Assembly (NCBI GenBank): GCA_029582165.1
Contig: CM055880.1
Coordinates: 3,906,001-3,970,000 of the forward strand
Source of the DNA: Portulaca oleracea
Lineage: Eukaryota; Streptophyta; Magnoliopsida; Caryophyllales; Portulacaceae
DNA length: 64,000 bases
Direction: 5' to 3'
The translations under genes were made by a program, and so were the position numbers. The notes beneath the pieces were generated by a model, which made no database searches, had not been told where the DNA came from, and worked only from the letters and a program-made list of their open reading frames with translations. Of the stretch, positions 55,848-64,000 are shown piece by piece; positions within the stretch are counted from its first letter, which is position 1, and each line of letters starts with the position of its first letter.

Positions 55848-58131
55848 ATGACAGGAAGAGATGAATCACGTAGTGGGTCTAGAAACAGACGTGGGGAATC
55901 ATCATCGAACAACCCACCGTCACCTTACATCCCGCAATTCGATCCATCAACGCATCCAGAAATAGATCAGTCCACCCTTGAGTTGATGCGCTTATTTGCG
56001 CCCGATGCCCAGCTGACGATGGGCGACTTTCCGTACATTCAGGGGTATGAGGCTTATCATCAGGGTGCCCAAACTGAAGGGGAGGGTAACCAGACCGATG
56101 CTAATGGTACCCAAACTGAAGGGGAGGGTACCCAAGCTGGTGGGACCCAAACTGAGGGGGAGGGTACCCAAGAGGATGGCTGTGAGAATATTCGCACCGG
56201 TATCGAATTGAGCTGGACGTTCCGGGAGATGCTCCAAAAACACCGGATGGAAGATTCATAATTGAACCATGTGGTGGCTCGTGAGTATCAATCATATCTC
56301 ATTGACAAAACTTTGATTATATTATGAATTTATAACTTTATGTTTAAATATATAACAATTTGTATGACCTCTAAACTAACACCTATTTCTTATTGGTTTC
56401 AGTGTATCGCCTTATGGAGCACACGCGGTCAGGTCCATTATGGACATCGTGAAGCAAAACTTCAAAGACTTTTGGCCTAAATGGGCTAAAGTGCCTCAAC
56501 AGTCAAAAGAGTTGATATTTGAGGAGTTCAAGGTAAAGTTACGTATTTAACGCCCATGTTTGCGTATACTTTTATATATATATATGTTTATATACGTATG
56601 ATTTAATTTATATAAACGTGATCGATGAAATTGATTGTCTAATTTATTATACTTGATGAAATTGATTGTCTAATTTATACGTATGATTTAATTTATACGT
56701 ATGGTTTAGGGTTTAGGGTTTAGGGTTAGGGTTTACGGTGTAGGGTTAGGGTTTTATATATGTTTGTGTACGTACGTATGGTTTAATTTATTATACTTGA
56801 TGAAATTGATTGTCTAATTTGCATGTTTAATTTCTTCATGTACGCATATGGTTTAAATGTAGAAAAAATACTGGTGGGAACCCCAGCATGATGGATATAT
56901 CCGTGAGTGGTTTAGACGTCAGCTCATCAAACAATACAGCGACGCTATAGGAAAATCCAAAAAGCGTTGGCTGGCGGGGAAAGGCAAACCAAAATGGATT
57001 GTCGACGAGAAATTTGGAAAAAATTCGTCGAATTATGGGAAGACCCCCGGTATGCTGAAAAGTGCTCCAACATGAGCCGGGCGAGAAAGATGGACAAAGA
57101 AAAGGGCCCACCATCACACACAATGGGCCCAGTTCCATTCGGTATTGTTAGGGAAAAATTGGTAAGTTAGTTGTGAATGTTTAAAGATCATGCACGTATT
57201 TGATACTAACAATTAATTATATAAACACGATTGTATTTGATGCGTCTGAGAAAAAGGAAAAGACTGTGACCAACCATATGGGAACAATTCGCGACCCATA
57301 TGAGGAAAGGCACCGATCGATGGGTGGACAATGAGTTCAAGGTCATTGAGGTAATTAAAAATCTTCATCATTGAATATCTGTGATTTATTAACGTACGAA
57401 CCTAAACTTTAATTAATTCATTAATTTTATTAACATACTCTTTTTATGTTTTACTAAATCAGGAGAAGATGCTTGGCGATTATGATACTTATAAACGGGA
57501 GATGGCGGCCAAGCAGCGAGAGGACGGTCAACCAGAAACTCCTCTCATGACTGCAGAAGAGTTCTGGTTTGATAAACAGCTGCAGAGTCGGGGGCACGTC
57601 GTAGGCATGGGGGCTGTGGGGGAACATATGAAGCAGCAGTTCCCCCACATTGCATCTAGGCGACGTCCACGACGGCGTGGTGACTCCTCCTCCGTCGACA
57701 TCCGAGCTCAAGTTACGGAGATGAACAGAGAGCTCCAGCAGCAACTCGAGCGAGAACGACAAGCTCGCGAGGAAGATAGGCGGAGAATAGAGCAAAGAAT
57801 GGAGGAACAGTTGCAGATAAAGTTGCAGGATTAAATGATGGAGATGCAACGCCGTTTGTAGCAACAAATGCATACAGAATTCGAGCAACGGATGGCGGCA
57901 ATGCAACGCGAAATGCAAATGCAACACCAGCAACCACCGCCGCCACCTTATAATTGGCAAGCCCCCTTCTTTGCCGGATCTTCGTATGGGAGTCAGCCCT
58001 ACACTGGACAAGGGCAATACCCTCTTACGCCCCATCCGCAGGGCCCCGCCCTCCTTATCAACCAACCCAACCTGAGCCCACCCACCCTACTGATGATGAT
58101 AATAATAATGACGCCGGAGAAGAATAATTTT
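55848..58131 (+). pseudogene. TNPA / Transposase_24-type second protein of the CACTA element
   Basis: Exon-like blocks are 55848-56261, about 56401-56532, 56863-57162, about 57240-57350 and 57463-58131, separated by GT-AG-bounded AT-rich introns. Block 1 is MTGRDESRSGSRNRR with TQTEGEGTQ repeats. Block 2 reads IVKQNFKDFWPKWAKVP. Block 3 carries REWFRRQLIKQYSD and, in a shifted frame, FVELWEDPRYAEKCSNMSRA with a GP-rich tail, the region I compare with Transposase_24. Block 5 holds MTAEEFWFDKQLQSRGHVVG and a coiled coil (LQQQLERERQAREEDRRRI). In En/Spm the corresponding protein binds the subterminal repeats. Frame changes near 57005 and stops at 57832-57862 suggest decay, or exon limits that differ from mine. 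Confidence 0.7.
56704..56754. repeat. interstitial telomere-like repeat (TTTAGGG)
   Basis: GGTTTAGGGTTTAGGGTTTA followed by GGGTTAGGG variants, in an intron of the TNPA-type gene. It consists of plant telomere heptamers with some degenerate units. Confidence 0.9.
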
Positions 58132-58426
58132 TTTATTTGTATTTTTTTAATATTTGAACATAATCAAACACTGACTTTTATTATTATATGTACGTAATAT
58201 AGTGTGCCGGTTTTGATAACTTCTTGGTCAGAGTCTAATAAGTAATTATGTTCGCAAATACGTATATATGTCGTCCCGTTTAATTATATAACTTAACGTA
58301 CGTATACAAATAAATAATTAAATATCATTCCACTGAAATATATTAAATTTTTAAAAATACAATCATAATACTAATAATATAATTATAACTAAGTAAATAT
58401 CCTAAATAAATATCATTCAATACGTA

Positions 58427-58428
<2 letters not shown>

Positions 58429-58460
<32 letters not shown>
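58429..58460. repeat. (AT)n microsatellite inside the CACTA element
   Basis: About 16 AT dinucleotides, between the TNPA-type gene and the right terminus. Confidence 0.97.
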
Positions 58461-58462
<2 letters not shown>

Positions 58463-58679
58463 TTAATTAAAGATTAATAATATAATTATAACTAAATAAA
58501 TAAAAAAACTGTATATCATGTATAATTAATAATTATAGTTAATATTAATAATTATAATACTACTAGCATTATTGTTATAATAATATATCTAATTAATAAT
58601 ATTATTAATTATTAATAATTATTATTATAATTATATACGTATATGCGGATAATTTTCAACCAAAATAAGGGCAAACAAA

Positions 58680-58960
58680 ATGGCGTCTGTTACGGAACCA
58701 AACAGACGCTATTTTACCCCGTCATGGCGTCTGTTTAGCAACCCAACAGACGCCATTTTTCTCTATAAAATCACCATCCAGCTGAACATTTTTCCCTCCA
58801 ATTCATTTCTCTTCCTTAAATTTCCCTCCTTCATCCATCAATTTTCTCTCTAAATTCCATATCCTTTCAATTCCCTCCACCTCAAATCAATTCACTCCAC
58901 TAATTAATAAAATTTACGAAGATTGAAGATTGAAGATTGAAGATTGAAGATTGTAGTTAT
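58680..58960 (+). promoter_or_regulatory. right-end hairpins with TATA box pointing outward
   Basis: Two hairpins (about 58682-58711 and 58724-58754) are followed by CTCTATAAAATC (TATAAAA at 58764-58770). A 120-bp pyrimidine-rich leader-like stretch comes next, then five GATTGAA units at 58921-58953. The layout imitates the promoters of the TNP2 and TNPA-type genes, but no ORF of significance follows before the element ends at 59668. Confidence 0.5.
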
Positions 58961-59379
58961 TTTTTGTATCTTATTAGTTATAAACCTCAAAAACTCTGAA
59001 AATAGATATTTATTATAATTTGTTTTTGTAATTTTTACACACATATATGTATATGAAATTGTACATTTTAAATTCCATATAAACTGTATTTTTTTCCATT
59101 ATTACAATTTAATCTGTACTATATATTATGTAAACTATATTTTTTCGTTACTAATATATGTTTGTATTTTTTGGTGTTTTTATTAATGACGTATATAATT
59201 TGTTTTTGTATTTTTATCATTATTAATCGTAATATTTTTCATTATTATTGAATTTTTTATTACAAATAATAATTAAATTTATATTTTTCTTTATTATATT
59301 TAGTACAATGAAATAAATATAAAAAACACATAATATTTCTGATTATGTTAATCGTAAATTTTTTTTAATTTATGTGGAG

Positions 59380-59668
59380 TTGGCGTCCGTTAAGGGCTTA
59401 ATCAAACGCCAAATACAGCGTTTCTTAACATTAAACAGACGCCACTCACCGAAAAGCCACTCAGACAAGATCGTCAAAGCTACCGCTGATGATACCGACG
59501 CGAAACATGGCATCTGTTTTTAACAGACGCCAACGTCAGACGCCTTTTCAAAAAGGCGGAACAATATTTGGTGTCGGTTTAAATCAGACGCCAAAATCAT
59601 TTTGGCGTCCGTTTAACCCCTTTCCAGACGCCATTTACAGACGCATTTAGGGTTAAATTCTACTAGTG
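59380..59668. repeat. CACTA right terminus and subterminal repeats
   Basis: GGCGTCYGTTT and its inverse occur at about 59390, 59431, 59511, 59565 and 59601-59633, followed by CAGACGCATTTAGGG and the terminal AATTCTACTAGTG. Confidence 0.85.
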
Positions 59669-59671
59669 ATA

Positions 59672-60427
59672 CTGCCATAAGTTAGTCGCCTACCGTGAGA
59701 TACTCATGGCTAGATTCCTTCTAGATGCACTATTCCTGCCCCGACTAGTTGTGAAACAAAAGTGGCGATCATTCTGTTGTGATTGTTGGGGTTTATCGAT
59801 GCTAGGATCTTGCCCCACAAATGAAAAATCTACCCCCTTGATTGTCTCTAGTCCCTTTAGAATCCTCAGTTTCCATTTTCGTAGACATAGAAGAAGCGTT
59901 GTCCATTTTCATCTCCTCCGCACCTTGACAAACTTATCCATAATTTCTTTCGTAAAAGATCATGAAACTCATACTCCTTATATCATAGAAACATATCGAT
60001 TTCTTTTGTAAAAGATAAAAAGATCTTTATAAGCGTCTTTAGAGATGGAGAAAGTGTCTCTCATAGCTGCTCTTTTTTTACAAATTTTAAAGTTAGACTA
60101 ACCTTCTTTGCACCTTTTGAGTTTGAGAATAATAATGGAGAAAAGATCGAATAAAATGATGAATTACATTAGCTGTGTACAATGTGGGTTACCTAAAGAA
60201 CGAAAACCTCGAGGAATTTTAACACCAACCAAAAAAAAAAAAAAAAAAATTAAAAGCAAATGCTTCGCAGCAAGCAAAGAAATGGGTTGACGAAGGTATC
60301 ATAAAAATTAAATATTCACTGAAATCATGGGAGTCAAAGGAGTTATAGTCAAATTGGCAGTGACAAATCCCATCCATCTACCACTTTCTTTACTGGTAGA
60401 CTATCTAATCTAACAAACTAAGCAAAG
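59672..60427. other. right flank of the CACTA element
   Basis: Continues the sequence broken at 34744. On the minus strand it can be read as MDNASSMSTKMETEDSKGT and similar short peptides, but no family was recognised. A poly-A run lies at 60231-60249. A decayed retroposon is the best guess. Confidence 0.3.
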
Positions 60428-60737
60428 CTAGCGCTCCCAAGAATTCGAGTTTGGGTAAACGTGGGTGGAATAAATTTGGATAATGTCGAAATTCGGACAA
60501 GAAATTAGGACTAGAAATTCATGTCTGAACCCAGTTTTATTTCGGGTCGAACCGGGTCAGACAATTCGAAAGAAGCAAAAATCGGGTTCGGACAATAGAA
60601 AAAAGTGAAATTTTATGTCCGAATATTCGGTCAATTCGGTCAATATCAAAATTCGGGCAGAAAATCTATGTCAAAACCCGGTTTTTTTCGGGTCGGACAA
60701 TTCAGATAATTCGGGTCGAACAAAATTTTGCCAACGC
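60428..60737. mobile_element. Mutator-like MITE, copy 3 (310 bp)
   Basis: TAAGCAAAG is duplicated exactly at 60419-60427 and 60738-60746, a 9-bp target duplication. Left end CTAGCGCTCCCAAG and inverted right end GCGTTGGCAAAATTTTGTTC. The interior (TTTCGGGTCGAACCGGGTC, CGGACAATAGAAAAAAGTG) closely matches copy 2 at 33197. Confidence 0.92.
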
Positions 60738-60746
60738 TAAGCAAAG

Positions 60747-62205
60747 CCATATCCACAATTTAAATAGTTAAAATATATTAGTACTTTTTAATTTATAATT
60801 TTTTTGATGGGATTTTTAATTTATAATTAGATTATAGTAAAATATTTTATTAAATTCTTCTGCATTTCTTCCATGTAGTACGATTTCCTTTCTAAATTTA
60901 TGCTCAGTTGGAATTTTGTTTTTAATTATTTGTCCACTTATTTTTTTTTCTAGTTATTTGTCATTTTTACATGTTCAAGAATAATTTTATCATTTTTATC
61001 TTGATAAATGACTTTAAAACCAACAACTTAACAATAAGCGATAACATTATCGTCGTTTTAATATATTTCTACCTAAGATTTTGTGGTATATTTATCTATC
61101 CACATTTTAATAAAATAATAAATAAAAAGGGGTGAATGGAACAGTGATTTTGATTTTTAGATAATTTAGACATGACAAGTTAGTTGGACATTTTGAATTG
61201 ATATGACCATGATTTACATAAACCAAACCACCTTAATTACTCGACTTTATGAGGTTGTAATGGCAGTATCTACCATCTTGATTTCCAATTCCAGGTAACA
61301 ATGACATACTCCTTCCCATTGCCCAACTTTTAAACAAGCTCGTATTTTTTCTGCGATTGATTAAATGGTTGTGTGGATAAATTAGTAAAGTAGGCATAAT
61401 GTGGATAAAGGCGGATACATATTAATATTTACAATTTTTGATAATTTTAATAAAAATATTGTAAGTAAGACAAGTCACATTAATTACATTATTTATTAAA
61501 TGTATGAAATTTTAAATATACATTATATGTAAGATGAGGTAAAAGCAAGTAATATAGTAAAGTGGGCAAAAACTGGATTATCGTGGGTAAGACAACTCAT
61601 ATCAGTTACATTATTTATTATTTCGAACAAAACAAGATGATAAAAGTAAGAATATTTTTATCACATGGACATGAATTATGAACATTAACTACCATATTTT
61701 AGTACTTAATTAGCTTCTCTATCCTCCAAAACCAGGACTATTAAGAAATGAGTGAGTATCAATTGTAATGTTAATCAGCTAATTATGATTAGTAGCCAAG
61801 AAGAGGATTAATCAGTACAAATGTTTAAATAATACCTTAATTACATTAGAAGTTAAATTTAAATAACAGGCAACAGTGAGAAATCTAATGCAAAGATTAG
61901 GTTCATGAACTTGGCTCTGAAAAACTAAGGTACATTGTAAAGTACATCTAGCAACTACTTGTGTTGATTATTTGTCTAGGTTTTATTCTCTTATTAGCTG
62001 TAATTAATCTTTGATTCTGATACTTAACCCTAATTTTGTCATTGGATCAGATGGCAACCTTTGATTTTTGTTGCTTAATTAATCACCTTTTTGTTGTCTA
62101 ATCTAAGTATTGAAGGGGTGGTTGAATCTCAAAAGGTCAATTGACTCAAAAGTGGGAGTTAGTGGTATGAGGGGATCCAGATTCTAGATATATGTGCCAT
62201 GTTCA
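60747..62205. other. intergenic AT-rich region
   Basis: No gene, structural RNA or complete mobile element was recognised. A T2-family fragment (AACTTATCATAACTTATTCC) lies immediately after, at about 62213-62300. Confidence 0.5.
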
Positions 62206-62334
62206 TTTGTCAGGTTGGTTTTAACTCTATTAACTTATCATAACTTATTCCAACTTATCTTAACTTATCGCAACCTAACACAATTCCCTAAAAAGTATCA
62301 ACTCGATCTAAAAACTTGAAAATCAAAGGCTAAT

Positions 62335-62515
62335 AGTGCATCCAGATTCTGGATATATGTAGCCTTCCGACCTTCATCCTGCACGAAAGTGTATGAAGAG
62401 GTTAATTACAGTGACTAAAATATCTTGTATAGTGGATCCAGATATAGGTAGCCTTTCGACATTCGCCTTGTATGAGAGAGCATGAAGAAGTTAATTGCAG
62501 TTACTAAAATACTTT
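62335..62515. repeat. diverged tandem pair (~95 bp) of SINE-like sequence
   Basis: Two units share TGGATCCAGAT-type starts, GTAGCCTTYCGAC, GAAGARGTTAATTRCAGT and ACTAAAATA. The core resembles the 3' region of the SINE at 29876 (GGTAGCCTT), but tails and target duplications were not found. Confidence 0.5.
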
Positions 62516-62575
62516 TTGGAAATCATCACAGTGATGATGATAATAGTAATAATAAGAATAATTATTATAAAACTA

Positions 62576-62841
62576 GGCCATGTTCTTTTCTGCGGTTGGC
62601 AAACTGCGGTACCACAGTTCACCGCAGTTTGCCACAACTCACCGCATTTTGCCACAAATCATTTCTTTTCTCTCTCCTCACTTTTCTCTATCCTCACTTT
62701 CTCCTCTACTTTTTAGATTGTCTCTCCTCACCTACCTCACATACCAATAACCTACCACAATTCCACCACATCCCACCACAATTCCACCACACCCCACCAC
62801 ACCACACCGCACCGCAAAATACCGCAAAAAAGAACAGGGCC
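62576..62841. mobile_element. Tourist-like MITE (family T1)
   Basis: Left end GGCCATGTTCTTTTCTGCGG and right end CCGCAAAAAAGAACAGGGCC. Flanks CTA and TAA are a slightly decayed duplication. The interior is CCACAATTCCACCACACC-type. Confidence 0.85.
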
Positions 62842-62887
62842 TAATTTTACATATCTTAGGGGGTTATGATTGAATCCTCAATGGCCA

Positions 62888-62907
62888 TTCTTCTTCTTCT
62901 TCTTCTT

Positions 62908-62937
<30 letters not shown>
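62888..62937. repeat. (TTC)n microsatellite
   Basis: About 16 uninterrupted TTC triplets; pure purine/pyrimidine strands can form triplex DNA. Confidence 0.98.
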
Positions 62938-62938
<1 letters not shown>

Positions 62939-62949
62939 GTAGTCTAAAC

Positions 62950-63638
62950 TAGGGGTGACAATGGAGTGGATCGAGGATGGGGAATATACCCTCCGTGACC
63001 TGCCCTCGTCCCCATCCCCGTGTGTGCCTATCCCCGTTGCGGGTGGGGAAACCGACCCCATCTCCAGTCTCGCGGGCTCCATGCTTCCTACGGGTATTAA
63101 ACGGGGATTTAAATTATTGCTATGTTTTTGGATCAAATTCAACATTGATTATCTCCTCTCACTCGTCCACTAAGTAGCATTAGTATGCGAAAGCGTCAAG
63201 TTTGTTGAATCAAATTGAGTTCTTTAGCTCCATTAGAAACTAAAGCACTTAGCCACTCAGTAGTATTAGATTTCAAATTTGAATACACATATTATCACTC
63301 TTTTTTTTTTTATATATACTCTGCCGTTAAATACGAACGTACCATTCAAACTATGAAATATGAATATGACATTAATTATTTTATGGGTAAATATGTAAAT
63401 TTAATGCATAACGGAGATGGGCGTGCAGGTTAGCAGGTATATAGGTGGACTATTTTCCCCGACGGGTAAACAGGGACGAGGATGGGAAAAATTTTGTCCC
63501 CATCCCTGCCCCGTCCTCGTGCATATATTTAATATTTGTCTCCATAATTGTCCCAATCCCCATTGGATGTGGGGAGTTTACTCAGAGTGGGGCGGGCCTC
63601 AGGCGGAGACGGGGATCCCCCGCCTCACTACCACCACT
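62950..63638. mobile_element. 689-bp element with GGGGATGGGGA-type ends and 9-bp duplication
   Basis: AGTCTAAAC at 62941-62949 and 63639-63647 is a perfect 9-bp direct duplication, pointing to a Mutator-like insertion. The left end TAGGGGTGACAATGG and the inverted right end AGTGGTGGTAGTG are only loosely similar. About 200 bp at each side is made of CCCCGTCCCC/GGGGACGGGGA-type sequence in inverted orientation, with an unrelated AT-rich centre (63170-63410). The open frames here are artefacts of base composition. Confidence 0.75.
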
Positions 63639-63647
63639 AGTCTAAAC

Positions 63648-64000
63648 AGATGAAAAATTGACTTGGGCCTATAGCCTATATACTAAGCGCATGGCTTGCA
63701 AACTTCAACAGGATTGGCGGATTGGGCTGAATACGTAGGTTTTAAAAGCCCACAAACGAAGATTAAGCCCAACCTGTTATGGGCTCTTGGATGGGCCTGG
63801 GTCTATCCCATTCCTTGCTGAATATTTCATGGAATCCACCACTCCCCAGTCTACCCTCACAAAAATTTAAAAGTTGAATTAATTTAAAACTTCAAATTCT
63901 ACAAAATTGAATAACTCTATAGACTATAATAAAATGAACTTGGTTTTTGTGAGTGATGTTCTGTAGAAAAAGTTTGGAATTTATCTTGGTGTCATACTTA
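63648..64000. other. window end, intergenic
   Basis: Contains GGGCCTA, AGCCCA and GGGCTTGG-type words similar to plant promoter site II elements (63665-63800), which could indicate a gene beginning beyond the window. No coding sequence was recognised. Confidence 0.35.

Larger units (their letters stand above)
34745..59668 (+). mobile_element. CACTA (En/Spm) DNA transposon interrupted by a Tat-lineage retroelement
   Basis: The termini are CACTAGTAGAATT at 34745 and its inverse AATTCTACTAGTG ending at 59668. Similarity resumes a few bases inside with ATGCGTCTG. ATA at 34742-34744 and 59669-59671 is the 3-bp duplication that CACTA transposases make. The span is 24.9 kb, of which about 15.3 kb is the inserted retroelement, leaving roughly 9.6 kb of CACTA. 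It encodes a TNP2-type transposase (broken) and a TNPA/Transposase_24-type protein, with hairpin-forming subterminal repeats, the expected layout of En/Spm elements. Since TNP2 is disrupted, the copy can move only if a relative supplies transposase. Confidence 0.95.

Noticed and set aside
56704..56754. Possible chromosome end because of TTTAGGG repeats
   Set aside because: Only a few degenerate units, flanked on both sides by continuous CACTA sequence.
62952..63177. Possible protein-coding gene in the GGGGATGGGGA region
   Set aside because: The frame is compositional, lies inside an element delimited by a 9-bp duplication, and shows no domain.

Overview
This is a window of nuclear DNA from a flowering plant, most likely a eudicot. 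Genes have many GT-AG introns, intergenic DNA is AT-rich, and Stowaway-, Tourist-, Mutator- and CACTA-type elements, a SINE, a LINE remnant and a Ty3/gypsy retroelement of the Tat lineage are all present. The species cannot be named from the sequence alone. There is no operon, CRISPR array or prokaryotic signal.

Host genes lie in the first 24 kb. An MLO family membrane protein (plus strand, 13 exons seen, 5' end outside the window) ends at 4636. It converges on a complete five-exon DUF1666 gene (minus strand, 12458 to 5421) whose 756-residue reading frame closes exactly across all four introns. Its exon 2 carries four in-frame copies of a 93-bp minisatellite, and its second intron (about 3.9 kb) is a nest of small transposons. 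A tRNA-Lys(UUU) gene lies at 18607-18678. A LINE remnant (minus, about 20.7-22.0 kb) precedes an intronless zinc-finger homeodomain (ZHD) gene at 22997-23986 (minus), which has a G-box and a TATA-like site upstream.

From 24.2 to 34.7 kb the sequence is intergenic and packed with short elements. Four families recur across the window: Tourist-like MITEs (TTA/TAA target duplications), a second Tourist-like family, Stowaway MITEs (TA duplications), and a 250-310 bp family with 8-9 bp target duplications typical of Mutator-like elements.

The main structure is nested. A CACTA (En/Spm) transposon runs from 34745 to 59668, with 13-bp identical termini and an ATA target duplication on both sides. It holds a broken TNP2-type transposase gene, a TNPA/Transposase_24-type gene, and clusters of a hairpin motif (GGCGTCTGTTT facing its complement). 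A Tat-lineage gypsy retroelement of about 15.3 kb (35997-51270) is inserted inside the TNP2 coding sequence. It has gag, protease, RT, RNase H, a second archaeal-type RNase H, integrase, and an antisense ORF resembling the plant mobile domain, all interrupted by a few frameshifts and stops.

The most unusual signal is a short, often palindromic motif (core GCGCGGAT). It is repeated dozens of times in the non-coding parts of this retroelement (LTRs, leader, 3' region) but is nearly absent from its coding region. The distal 4.3 kb after the CACTA element holds more MITEs and a 689-bp element with a perfect 9-bp target duplication.
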